Positions 10,959-21,789 of a stretch of 64,000 bases of DNA are shown piece by piece. The notes under the pieces are model-generated. The model worked only from the letters and a program-made list of their open reading frames with translations. It ran no database searches and was not told the origin of the DNA. The translations under genes were made by a program, and so were the position numbers. The stretch's first letter is position 1. Each line of letters opens with the position of its first letter. This DNA is from Hemibagrus wyckioides (Eukaryota; Chordata; Actinopteri; Siluriformes; Bagridae): contig NC_080710.1 of NCBI RefSeq assembly GCF_019097595.1, positions 29,336,780-29,400,779 of the forward strand, read 5' to 3'.

Positions 10959-12509
10959 ATGTTTGACAAACTTATAAAACGATTTCGACGCAGGACTGAT
11001 AAAAAGTCAAAAGAGATGAAAGAGAATGAGAGGAGGAAATTGATGGAGGAAAAGAAAAAGAAAGCGGGTGAAGCATTGGTGAAGAAGGTGGCAAAGCTGG
11101 ATGTGGTTTTGGCTTCTAAGCTGAATAACTGGAAGCAGGAGATGGATGAGACTAACGCCAGACTCCAGCAGAACATCACCGAACTCCAGGCTTCCCTGAA
11201 GCTCTGTGAGGAACGGGAGATGAATATCATCAGGTTTGAGGCTTCCATGAATCTCCTTGAGGAACGGAAGATGACTAAAGATCTGGAGAGAGAGAACTTG
11301 ATGAGAGACAGAAAGAGACTGCAGAAACGTGTTGAACAGCTGGAGGCCACTCAGGCTTCGGAGCGAGAGCAACATAAGCAGGAAAAAGTGAAGATGGAGG
11401 AGAACACTACTGCTCTCCTCCAGAACATCATTAGGTGTGAGACTTCCCTGAATCTCCTTGAGGAACGGGAGAAGACTAAAGATCTGGAGAGAGAGAGCTT
11501 GCTGAGAGACAGAGAGCAATTGCAGAAACGTGTTGATCAGCTCGAGGCCACGCTGGCTTCAGAGCGAGAGCAACAGGAGCAGGAAAAAGAAAAGCTACAG
11601 GAGAATACTACTGCTCTCCTCCAAAATATCATCAGGTTTGAGACTTCCTTGAATCTTCTTGAGGAACGGGAGAAGACTAAAGATCTGGAGAGAGAGAGCT
11701 TGCTGAGAGACAGAGAACAACTGCAAAAACGTGTTGATCAGCTCGAGGCCACGCTGGCTTCAGAGCAAGAACAACAGGAGCAGGAAAAAGAAAAGATAGA
11801 GGAGAATACTACTGATGTCCTCCAGAACATTACCAATTTTGATACTTCCATGAATCTCCTTCAGGAGTGGGTGAAAACTAGAAATCTGGAGAGAGAGAGC
11901 TTGCTGAGAGACAGAGAACAACTGCAGAAATGTGTTGATCAGCTGGAGGCCACTTTGGCTTCAGAGCGAGAGCAACAGGAGCAGGAAAAAGAGAAGATAG
12001 AGGAGAATACTACTGCTCTCCTCCAGAACGTCACCAGGCTTGAGGATTCCGTAAAGCTCTTTGAGGAACGGGAGAAGATTAACATACTGGAGAGAGAGAG
12101 CTTGCTGAGAGACCGAGAGCGACTGCAGAAATGTGTTGATCAGCTGGAGGCCACTCGGGCTTTGGAGCTAGAGCAACAGGAGCAGGATAAAGAGGATATA
12201 GAGGAGCATACTACTGCTCTCCTCCAGAACATCACCTGGTTCGAGGCTTCCCTGGATCTCCTTGAGGAACAGGAGAAGACTGTCATACTGGAGAGAGAGA
12301 GCTTGCGGAGAGACCAAGAGCAACTACAGAAATGTGCTGATCAGCTGGAGGCCACTGTGGATTCAGAGCGAGAGCAACAGAAGCAGGAAAGAGAGGAGAT
12401 AGAGAAGACCACTGCTGCTCTCCTCCAGGATATCGCCTGGCTTGAGGCTTCCCTGGATCTCCTTGAGGAACGGGAGGAGACTAATGTAATGGAGAAGAGA
12501 ATAAAATAA
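10959..12509 (+). CDS. Coiled-coil protein with six 67-residue tandem repeats
   Basis: A single open frame of 516 codons starts at the ATG at 10,959, which has A at -3. The frame extends ten codons further upstream, but without an ATG. Residues 1-45 are strongly basic (RFRRR, KKKKK). Residues 46-94 begin the coiled coil. From about residue 95 to the end run six full 67-residue repeats plus 20 residues of a seventh, each with LLEERE, LERESLLRDREQLQKRV and QLEATLASERE. Heptad-spaced Leu and Val predict a long parallel coiled coil. No signal peptide, membrane segment or enzyme domain is seen. In the first 51 codons, units 2 and 3 differ by six silent and one amino-acid-changing substitutions, which argues for real coding constraint. 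The stop falls in the first repeat of an ATAAA microsatellite. I do not recognise the gene. It could be a complete single-exon gene or the first large exon of a longer one. Confidence 0.72.
   Translation: MFDKLIKRFRRRTDKKSKEMKENERRKLMEEKKKKAGEALVKKVAKLDVVLASKLNNWKQEMDETNARLQQNITELQASLKLCEEREMNIIRFEASMNLLEERKMTKDLERENLMRDRKRLQKRVEQLEATQASEREQHKQEKVKMEENTTALLQNIIRCETSLNLLEEREKTKDLERESLLRDREQLQKRVDQLEATLASEREQQEQEKEKLQENTTALLQNIIRFETSLNLLEEREKTKDLERESLLRDREQLQKRVDQLEATLASEQEQQEQEKEKIEENTTDVLQNITNFDTSMNLLQEWVKTRNLERESLLRDREQLQKCVDQLEATLASEREQQEQEKEKIEENTTALLQNVTRLEDSVKLFEEREKINILERESLLRDRERLQKCVDQLEATRALELEQQEQDKEDIEEHTTALLQNITWFEASLDLLEEQEKTVILERESLRRDQEQLQKCADQLEATVDSEREQQKQEREEIEKTTAALLQDIAWLEASLDLLEEREETNVMEKRIK
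11241..12506 (+). repeat. 201-bp in-frame tandem repeat, about 6.3 copies
   Basis: Copies start at 11,241, 11,442, 11,643, 11,844, 12,045 and 12,246, with a 60-base partial from 12,447. Spacing is exactly 201 bases every time, so no indel has disturbed the frame. A short 51-base precursor of the unit's start lies at 11,190. Units 2 and 3 are the most alike, which suggests duplication from the inside of the array. Confidence 0.95.
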
Positions 12510-12566
12510 AATAAAATAAAATAAAATAAAATAAAATAAAATAAAATAAAATAAAATAAAAATAAA
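12501..12566. repeat. (ATAAA)n pentanucleotide microsatellite
   Basis: About thirteen ATAAA units follow directly on the last codons of the coiled-coil frame. They supply its stop codon and many overlapping AATAAA hexamers that could act as polyadenylation signals. Confidence 0.95.
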
Positions 12567-12920
12567 GGGCTGCATGGTGGCTAAGTGGTTAGCACTGTTG
12601 CCTCACAGCAAGAAGGTCCTGGGTTCGAATCCCGGGGTCGAACTGGGGCCTTTCTGTGTGGAGTTTGCATGTTCTCCCTGTGCCTGCGTGGGTTTACTCT
12701 GGGTACTCCAGTTTCCTCCCACAGTCCAAAGACATGTACATTAGGTTGATTGGTAATTCTAAATTGCCTGTGTGTGTGGTTGTTTGTCTATGTGTGGCCC
12801 TGCAATGGACTGGCGACCTGTCCAGGGTGTACCCCTGCCTTTCGCCCTATGTGCGCTGGGATAGGCTCCAGCAGATCCCCGTGACCCTAGGAATCCTAGG
12901 AATAAGTGGGTATAGACAAT
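12567..12920 (+). mobile_element. tRNA-derived SINE with intact A and B boxes
   Basis: The A box TGGCTAAGTGG is at 12,578-12,588 and a perfect B box GGTTCGAATCC at 12,622-12,632. The body and tail match the copy at 5111. It sits in A-rich sequence: ATAAAATAAAAT flanks it on the left, and AAAATAAAATAAAATC follows at 12,926, consistent with target-site duplication. This is the best preserved SINE in the window. Confidence 0.92.
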
Positions 12921-14479
12921 GAATGAAAATAAAATAAAATCAGTACAGCAACTTTGATTGTCCTGGCTTCTATATGCACACCTTCAAAGGAGACAGAAAA
13001 ATAACAATGGACCACATGAGAGACCACGTTACACTCACATGATGTACTTTACAACAATTACACATATGAGCTAAAATAGGTAGTGCACAGTCTATGACTC
13101 TTATAAAGAAAGAACTGAACTATCATTTTTTTTGCATGTTTTAACATCCTTTTGACAGGAGCACTCAACAACACAAGACTTCTGCCTAGATTTCACCAAA
13201 ATTCAGACCATACTGCTGAATGAATCCGTCAAAACATAGGAAAATAAAACATCTATACATATATAAAAGGGTGTAACTTTGGAATGAGAAGTGGTGGGGA
13301 GGGGGGCACAAGATTGGGGAAAATGTTTTTGATTTTAATTCCATTTTCTGCATTTACATACATTTAGGAACTATGGTGATAAAAAATCCAGGAAATAATT
13401 AAGTTTATAATTTTTAATATATAATATATTTATAATAATTATAATGATAAATTGCCAAAAAACTATGTATATAAAAAAGATGTCTCTCTTTCTTTATTGT
13501 TTAATAGTGGCCGATCACCAAGACTTGAGAGAAACATTTTATAAAGTCAAAAATGTTCACTATTAACGTTTTGTGTGTGAATAAAATTTAGATAATGTGA
13601 GACTCAATTTCCACTGTATAACAAACGTTTATATTTAAACTGACCGCTGTAGCTGAAAATGTAAAATAAATCACTTGTTGCACACGATGTTGGTCAGAGA
13701 CACGTCCACCAAACTGCAGGGGTTTAGAATAGAAAAAGCTAAAAGCTTTTATGAACTCTGTGTGTGTGTGTGTGTGTGTTGAAACACTATTTTCTAATAT
13801 CAATGGCAGATAGACAGCAGCAAAATTAATATTTACTTATATAAAAATGTTGATCATTACTTTAATAATTGTATTTCATGCATAAACCAGCACCCTTAGT
13901 TAATGAGCAAATTAAAATATTTGCATTCCTGGTGCTAATTTTCTGTGCAGCACAAATACCTAAAGTAGATCATTTTTATGCCTCCAACACTGCATTATAG
14001 CAGGGTAGGAAGTTATGATCTGTAATCCTTATTTCTGTTAATCCAAAAGAATGAGAAAACTGATAACACAATAGATACACTACTTATTTGGTACACAGGA
14101 TGCAAGATTCTCACACAATCTCACAAACATAAAAAAAATAATCTTTAATATAAAGAACATTTTTCACTGTCCTCCATCCGTCCATTCAATCCCATCTCTC
14201 TTCATGTATCCTAACTGTCCACCTCATCTGTCCTCTGATATGAAAACGACTGAGTTATGATCATACTGAGTCTAACATTTAAACTAGCATCCAGAGTCTG
14301 CTTGTCATACATTGCTGAGAGAAAATGCGCGGTTTAAAGTCAACTCATGCTACACAGAATCTTCTAATCTACATTACATATTTAGCTAACAGTCTGAAGT
14401 TACCTAGCAACAACAGTGTATGTTAACGTTAGCTCTGTCAAAGTTAGGCTAACATCATCAGGTGTAGACAGAAAATACA
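12921..14479. other. No gene seen
   Basis: AT-rich unique sequence with a GT tract at 13,758-13,780. Nothing recognisable is encoded. Confidence 0.45.
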
Positions 14480-15050
14480 CACACACACCTGTAATGTTTT
14501 CTCTTATGATTGATACCATACCCTCACCCATAGTTTTCCTGGTGATTGATATTAAATAAAATATCATACTCACATGTAAACATTTTTTCCAGGTGACTGA
14601 TTCCATACCATGTACTTTATCTATCCTCAGGGAGAACTTTGGTAACTGTAGTGTCTGGAGATTGATACTATATACACACACTTTCTGGGGAATGATGCTA
14701 TTTAAACACTTTCTGGTGTCATAATTTGTCTTCTAGTGCCTGACGTCATACACTCACTGTAAGTGCTTTTTGCTAGTTATTTAAACACACACACCTTTAG
14801 TATCTTCTCTGGTGCTTTTATACCATACACCAACCTGTAGTATTTTATTCTGGTGATTGATACCATTTTCTGTTAATTGATGTTACAAACCATATACTAA
14901 CTTGTAATATTTTTATTTCAATTGATACTATTACTATACAAAAGTATCTAGTGTTTCCGATAGTGTATGATACACACACACACACACACACATCTGTAGT
15001 GTTTTCTCTGGTGACTGATACCACACACTTACCTGTAGTCGTCCCAACAG
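14480..15050. repeat. Decayed 38-bp minisatellite, block 1
   Basis: Many diverged copies of a unit like GTGATTGATACCATACACT followed by AACCTGTAGT occur in the same direction, together with AC tracts. Blocks at 17,780-18,005 and 19,889-20,060 carry the same unit. The last block shows the clean 38-base period. Confidence 0.75.
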
Positions 15051-15204
15051 ATCAGGTTTAGGTCATTAGAAATGCGTTTCTACTCACTACGCTTGTACAG
15101 AGTGGTTATTAGCATTATTATAGCCAATTATATTCGATTGGTGCGATGCAACTTTACATGAATCAGTAAATCCAGGAAATAAATGATGAATATATCCTTA
15201 CTGA

Positions 15205-15320
15205 GCAAGCCAAAGGTGATTGTGGTGAGGACAAAAACTCCCTGAGGTGATATGAGGAAGAAACCAGACTTAAAAAAGTCCTTGTCCTCATCTGGGTGAC
15301 ATCAAATAGAGTGGTTATAA
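15205..15320 (-). repeat. Dispersed repeat 'family A', fragment
   Basis: ACTGAGCAAGCCAAAGGTGA, AAAACTCCCTGAG and GAGGAAGAAACCAGACT align with segments at 16,420-16,560, 23,185-23,290 and 37,290-37,625. In reverse they align with segments at 28,610-28,960 and 31,326-32,048. It is a non-coding teleost dispersed repeat. Strand is defined here relative to the 28.6-kb copy. Confidence 0.75.
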
Positions 15321-16419
15321 CTTATAAATTAATAAAACTGTACTATATGGTCAGAAAGTACAACTGTGTGACCTGGAGATTTATTCTAGTTATAAGATGA
15401 AGCTTGTCTTCTTAAAGTTATCATCTCATCAAGGAACTGCCTCTCACTGGATGCGTTTTTCCCCACACCATTCTGTATAAAACAATACTGTTAAAAAATC
15501 CCAGGAAAATCCCAGGAAATCAGCAGTTTCTGAAATACTCAAATCTGGAACCAACAACCATGCCAATGTTCTGCAACTGATCTGACCTGATCTAAATAAT
15601 CAGTTAAGACATTGGTTATGTTTTGTCTTTAGGGGAGATTTATAGAACCCACATATTCTATAAACTCTCACATTACGCTAATTTAACGTGTAAGTAGTAT
15701 AAATAGAAATAGAAGATGACATGGCTTTGTAACAATGGGGGTCTAATATTGTCTCCTGTGCTGTCTGCTGCCACGTTTCCTGAGGATGAGGATGAAGGAG
15801 GATGAGGAGGGCAGTTTTCACATCTCCTCTAGCTGATTGTATGAGGTGTTTATGAAGCCGGAGTAGTCTCTGTTAACTCCTGCGGAGGAGTGAGGATGTG
15901 GAAAGAATGAAAGGAAACCACAGAGCCATGGGGAGTCATACGCCAATCACACAGCCTGTGAGGGTCATGACGAGGGAGATAGCGTCTTAGTTGTGTTGGA
16001 TGGGTTCGACTGTTTTGATGTTTGTCAATGAATTTCATGATTTTTTTCAAGAATGTTTTTTCTGCGATTAGGAATATTGTGCAAAATCAGATGTTTGTTA
16101 ACTCTATCTCCTTTTTTTAAAGAAATATTTTAATATAGATTCATTTTGTGTGTGTCGATATGTACTTGCATAAGTGTCAGACCAGTTATTCTTTTAGCTT
16201 ATCCTTATCTGTGGATTTATTTTGACAGAAATCCTGGTTGTGTATTGCCTGCGCTATCCATGCCAGCATTTTTGTGTGTGTGTGTGTGTTTTAACCTTAT
16301 TAAAGGATTTTCTGGTTCGTCAAGAGTTCTCAGATTCCTATATTCTAATAATAGCCATTAAGGATTTTTCCAGAAAGATGAACTTTCCAGATAAACTTCC
16401 AGATATAGATTTAGATTCT
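15321..16419. other. No gene seen
   Basis: Unique sequence with short open frames only. Confidence 0.4.
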
Positions 16420-16565
16420 TAATGAACAAGCCAGATGCAACAGTTACGAAGAAAAACTCCCTGAGAGGACAAGAGGAAGAAACCTTTGGAGGAACCAGAC
16501 TCTAAAGGGACCGTGTCTTCTTCTGGGTAACACATGATGGTGTGATTATAAATCATGGTATATAA
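16420..16565 (-). repeat. Dispersed repeat 'family A', fragment
   Basis: AATGAACAAGCCAGATGCAA, GAAAAACTCCCTGAGAGGAC and GAACCAGACTCTAAAGGGAC match the family A core. The fragment is truncated on both sides. Confidence 0.72.
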
Positions 16566-17504
16566 ATCAAAAATGGTATAGACAAAAATTAATAATAATC
16601 TCTTAATAACAATAATCTCTTAACAATACGAAAGCTGGGATGAGATGAGCATAGGACAGTCTTTCTGATTACAGCAGCAGTTTTTCAGGTACAAATCTAC
16701 AATATCCAGAGTGAGATTAAAAGGAGTTCAAGGATTGGGACACGTTTTGGATATAAACATTATCTTAAATATTTTACATCATTTTCCAAATAATCCCTGG
16801 ATAATAATCTCTAATAAGGTTTAATTGTGTATACTTCTCTTTAATCACCCCACCCACAAAAGACTGCCGTGGCAACAGAGCAGTTGGATGGCACACACTT
16901 CCCCATACACACTTAATGAAATGGCAATCTGAGGACTAATTATCCACCTCCCTACTGAAAGACACCACTGTACTCCAAAACCCACCTCTACTCACTTTCA
17001 AATTAATGACAGTAACACACACACACACAAACACACACACTGCCCATCCAGATATGATAGGGCGCCAAGGGAGGATGTCTGCTGTCGGGATCGGCCTGCA
17101 TCAACACACTCCTTCATACTTTTCAGAGCTCTTTTTTTGTGTAAACTGAGTGGAGTTGAACCTCTAACAGGAGGAGCATTGTTTTGTCCCTGAATCTTCA
17201 TCATCAGATTACACCAAGATCTGTGTTTATTAACTTTGGACACAACAACATTTTATGTTTCTCCTCAGTGGTGGTTAGATAGTGATATTAGATAGTAGGG
17301 CTGAAAGTCTAATATCTATTAATAGCTCAACAACACAACTGTTGGGATTTAGCAGCACATGACATAATGAGGTGATTATCTTGTCATTTGAAGTTTTATA
17401 AATTTTGTAAGCGATTTAAGTCTGAAATGCTCTACTGGATTCATATCAGCTAGCATAGGCTAGAAGGAAATTAGACCCAGGCTTACATATTTGTACAGTT
17501 ATGT

Positions 17505-17546
<42 letters not shown>

Positions 17547-17779
17547 GTCCTATTACACTCGGTTTCACAATAATGCAAAATAATCCACCTTAAGATATTC
17601 ATTAACAGCAAATAATTTCAGGTGAATACCGATCACCTCTTATCAGTGAAAAATCTGGGGACTTGCTAGCTCATTTGGAGCAACTAGATTATCAACTAAT
17701 ATTAAAAAACCTATATATACCCCTGTGATATCATGATGCCACGATACAGAGGCACAAGGACAAGTACACCATTTGTAAT
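16566..17779. other. No gene; (ATT)n at 17,506-17,548
   Basis: Mostly unique, with AC tracts near 17,014-17,040 and a run of about 14 ATT units. No supported coding region. Confidence 0.4.
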
Positions 17780-18005
17780 AGTATTATCACCGGTTATTGA
17801 TACCATACACTCACCAGTAGTACTTAATTTGGTGCTTGATGGCATATACACCTATAGTATTTTTGGGGGGTTGATACCCTAAACATTTTTTTTCTGGTGC
17901 CTGATATCATACACTCAAAGTGCTTTCGCTTTGGTGATTGATGCCATACACTAACCTGTGTTTTATTCTGGTGATACATTTCCTGGTGATTGATATAAAA
18001 GGAAA
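17780..18005. repeat. Decayed 38-bp minisatellite, block 2
   Basis: Repeated TGATACCATACACTCACC-like words in the same orientation as block 1. The block stops where the hAT transposon begins, and the array resumes at 19,889. Confidence 0.75.
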
Positions 18006-18009
18006 AATA

Positions 18010-19888
18010 CACTCAGAGTTGAGAGTAGTGAGCATGCGCTGCGATGATGACTAGATGAAAGTGGTTTTTACCCCAAAGAAAATGTCAGGAAAAAGAAAGA
18101 AAACATCATTTTCACAGTGAGTGGGAGGAAGAGTTCTTTTTTACTACTGTTAAAGAAAGCTGCACGTGTCTCATTTGCAGGGGGGAAGTGGCAACAGCAA
18201 AGCGGCACAATGTTGAGAGACACTTCAGTACCTGCCACAAAAGCTACAATGCTAATTACCCGCCGGGCAGAGCACTACGGGCGGAGAAAGCCTGGGCGTT
18301 AAAGGCAGCCTTGACCAAACAGCAGTCTTTTTTCACCAGGCCGGTGAAAAACTCACAAAAAACAACCGAAGCTTCATTTAGAGCTGTACACTGTCAGCTG
18401 AATATGGTGACCTGTTACTACACACGGAAATCCGATGGCTCAGCAGGCGATGTTTTTTGTCGCTTTTGCGTCAAATCAAAGAGTTCATGCAATCCAGAGG
18501 TGATGATGCCTCGCTGCTGGAGGACACCGAGTGGATACTTGTCCATGCATTTTTAACATACATCACTGGGAAGCTAAACCACTTGAACTGTGAGCTGCAA
18601 GGCAAAGGTAAGACTGTTGCTGACATGATTAGCGCTATCAATGCATTTAAAGCCAAGTTGAACATTTTCTCAGTGCATTTACAGCAAAAAAAAAAAAAGT
18701 GCTACACTTCCCCTCTCTGCATTCGGTGCTGAAAGACAATGCTTCTGCATCTGAGACTTATGAAAAAGTTGCAGAAAAGTACTCTCAAGTCATAAACAGA
18801 CTTGGGCAAGAGTTTGGGAACAGGTTTCGTGAGTTTGATCGGCTCGAGCCATGTGTGTCATTCATTTGCAATCCTTTCATGCAAATCGACATATCATGCA
18901 TTGAACAACTAAGTGCAATGTTCAACTTGGATGCTGGACAGGTGGAGATGGAAATTAAAACACTGCAAAATGACCTTCACCTCAAAGCCCATCAGGCTGC
19001 ACCAAACTTTTGGTGCCTTGTGGACACAGAAAAATACAATGGTGTATGCACAGCAGCTATGAAGGTTGCCAGCCTGTTTGGTTCAACCTATCTCTGTGAA
19101 TCAGCCTTTTCTGACATGAACTTCATCAAGAACAAACACAGAACACGCCTCACTGATGCACATCTGCAAGACTCCCTCAGAATTGCAGTGTCAAGTTACA
19201 CCCCAGATTACAGTACACTGGTGAACAGCATGCAATGCCAGGCTTCCCACTACAAAGACAAATAAAGATACCAGATGTCGTCAGTGGCAACATACCAGTG
19301 CCATAGCAAAGTTAAATTCTATTGGAGTTGATAAGTTTTTGTATTACATTAACCATCTTTTAATGTTTATTTTCACTGAAACATTGTGACAAATGTGTTC
19401 ATGAAGAGTAACAGATATGATGATTTTGTTAAAGATGCTGCAGATTTGGTGATTAAATTGTGATGAGATGTGATAAGATTTATTTAAAAAACTGAAAGTC
19501 GATTTTTGTAAAATGTTACATAACTGATAACTGGTACAAACGTTACATAGTTCATGATTAGTTAAAAAATTGTCCGTGGATAGTAAAAATGGAACATGAT
19601 GATTTCCTATGGAATGTCACACAAGTGATCATTTGCAAATGAAACAACTGCAGAAATTAAGAGAAATAAAGTGTTGCATGTTGAAACATTAGTTTTCCTA
19701 CCCTGTTAATAATCCTACTTCCTACTGTTAATAATTTTTGTGAAAAATCATTAACATGATTCTTTCTTCTAATTAAAGTTAAACCGTGCAATTTTGTTAC
19801 CTCAGAAGTGTGTATCAGACTGGTAGCCCTTCAGATTACTCAGTACCTTTGAAGTAGCTCACAGTTTCAAAAAGGTTGGTGACCCCTG
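18010..19888 (+). mobile_element. Broken hAT-family DNA transposon
   Basis: The right end, read inward on the complement, is CAGGGGTCACCAACCTTTTT, a typical hAT terminal repeat, ending at 19,888. The following bases CCATACAC are part of the minisatellite unit and could be the 8-bp target copy. The left terminal repeat is not recognisable, so the 5' end is truncated or heavily diverged near 18,010. The interior encodes a BED-finger hAT transposase with a large deletion. The element lies inside the 38-bp minisatellite, so it inserted after that array existed. Confidence 0.88.
18081..19265 (+). pseudogene. hAT transposase pseudogene (BED finger, hAT dimerisation domain)
   Basis: The N-terminal part, readable from about 18,119 to 18,384, has a BED zinc finger (CTCLIC, then H-N-V-E-R-H) and runs into KQQSFFTRPV. 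It then jumps to a much later region of the family (LLHTEIRWLS, 18,400-18,450), so most of the catalytic domain is deleted. Frames shift again in an A-run near 18,686-18,699. From 18,699 to 19,265 the C-terminal part is open, including SLFGSTYLCESAFSDMNFIK and NKHRTRLTDAHLQDSLRIAV, the hAT dimerisation domain. The early frame is also broken at 18,117. It resembles the transposases from which ZBED5, GTF2IRD2 and related host genes arose. It is disabled as a transposase. A separately expressed 188-residue C-terminal product is possible but unsupported. Confidence 0.9.
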
Positions 19889-20060
19889 CCATACACTTAC
19901 CTGTAGTGTTTCTGTGGTAATTGATAACATACACTAACCTGCAGTGTTTCTGTGGTGATTGATACCATACACTAACCTGCAGTGTTTCTGTGGTGATTGA
20001 TACCATACACTAACCTGCAGTGTTTCTGTGGTGATTGATACCATACATTTATCTTTAATG
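19889..20060. repeat. 38-bp minisatellite, block 3
   Basis: CAGTGTTTCTGTGGTGATTG starts at 19,942, 19,980 and 20,018, giving an exact 38-base period, with a diverged unit at 19,904. This is the least decayed part of the array split by the hAT element. Confidence 0.93.
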
Positions 20061-21789
20061 TTTGTCGGTCTGTGCCATCCCCTCATCTGCACAGACCAGC
20101 AATGCAGGACGCAAATCGAAAAAAATCGACTTTTCGTCCACGTCATGGTAAACGTCCTGACAGATAATGTCCACTCCTAATGTCTAATTACAGCTAGCCA
20201 TCCTGCCGAACGGCCCGCGGGGACACTGGTGTATCTGTGCAGACACAGATCGTTCGAAAATCTTATTACCTTACACTTCTGTGTGCCAAGAGCGTTACGC
20301 GCATCTTTCCAGTCATCGCAGCACTGAAGGGCTTAACCATGTTAAAAAAACATATTCATTTATCATACAACTAAAGGGCCCCATATGTTTTTTAGAGCAG
20401 TGACACAACATCAAAGATGAACCTGCATGTAAATGATTTTGAAAGCAGTTGCTATCCATCTTCTCTGCCCTTACCAACAATGAGGTGGGAAAAAAAAGTA
20501 AAATAATGCATTAATATCTCATCCTTTCATGGTTTCTATCAACTTAGCAAGAGTTTACAGGAAGTGACTTCATGTAAAGAAAAAACAGCCCTTAATGTGC
20601 TCTATACTGTACATGGCAAGAAGATTAGCTCGAGCAGAGGGTGGCCTTGTCCTGTCATGAGGCCTAAGTAATATGTTTTCTCATGCCAGATATTTCCGCT
20701 TGATACTGTTGTTTGAAGGATGAAGCTTTGCTTTCTGCATGCACGTTCGCTGTAACCGGGAAGTTCAGAGGAGTTCAGTGGCATGGTTTCCCCCCATACA
20801 TCTTCTCCAGGAATTTCTCTGGAGGTTTGTGTGGATAACATTGTGGGTACTTTACCTTATATCCTGTGTGCAACACTGCAAAGTGATTACTTGCTTGGCT
20901 TCAAAGCAACAGGCTGTAATTTCAGTAGGGAGTTTTGGAAAGGGGAGTTTAGTGGAATCTAGTTTGTGTGTGTGTGTGTGCGCATGTGAAGAAACGTATC
21001 ACACTCGTTTTGCTTCCTAACAGGAGTGTAAAATATAAGTAGTAGGAATGACATGAGATACAGGACGCAAGTGGGTGTTTATTCCGTAATCAGAGTCCAA
21101 ATCACGAGGCGAGGAGATTAAGATTAAGATTAAATGAGAAACAAAGGAAACAAATTAGAGATCAACAAAGAAACATTTGAAACAAAAACACGATCAAAAT
21201 GCAGGAAAAGATGAAGATCGATCACTGTTCTGGTGTTTAATCCCACCTAGATTCTTCTGTCCCGTTGTTCACCCAATCAGCTCCTAGTAAACATCCTGTA
21301 AACACACTCACTACAGTCTGTCTTTACTTTCCTACACCTGTATACTGTAATGATGAAAAAACACAAAAAGACTTCACGTTGAGACGCTGAAACATCAGGG
21401 CTTACTGTAAATCCACAAGCTAATCAGGAGCTAATTAGAAACAGGTGCATGTCACAATACAGCGTCACAACACGGAGGTAAACAAAAGACAAGACAGCGA
21501 CAGAGACACGACTCAAATCCAGACAGAACACATGTAGATCAGGATCAGGGTCTAAATACAAAATACAGAGAGTGAGAGGGTTTTTACCTTCATGCTGTTA
21601 TTAGCGATGGTCCGACTAGAAGCTCACAGGTCAAAACAAGTCCATGTTTGTTAAGATGTTGCCATTACAGCCTGGTTAGAGTCATGGAGGCTTAAACAAG
21701 GCTGCTAGTCTGTTCATAATTTGACAAATAGAAACTAACAAATGTGTTAAAAGATATCAAGAGCAAATAAAAACACTAAATGTACAAAT
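20061..21789. other. No gene seen
   Basis: Unique sequence with a GT tract at 20,963-20,982. I recognise no exon or element with confidence. Confidence 0.4.

Noticed and set aside
11007..11519. 170-codon minus-strand frame opposite the coiled-coil gene
   Set aside because: The Leu-rich antisense reading is a shadow of Glu/Lys-rich repeats. The silent-site pattern supports the plus strand only.
12578..12632. Functional tRNA gene
   Set aside because: The A and B boxes are good, but the sequence between and after them is that of a SINE and no cloverleaf with an acceptor stem forms.
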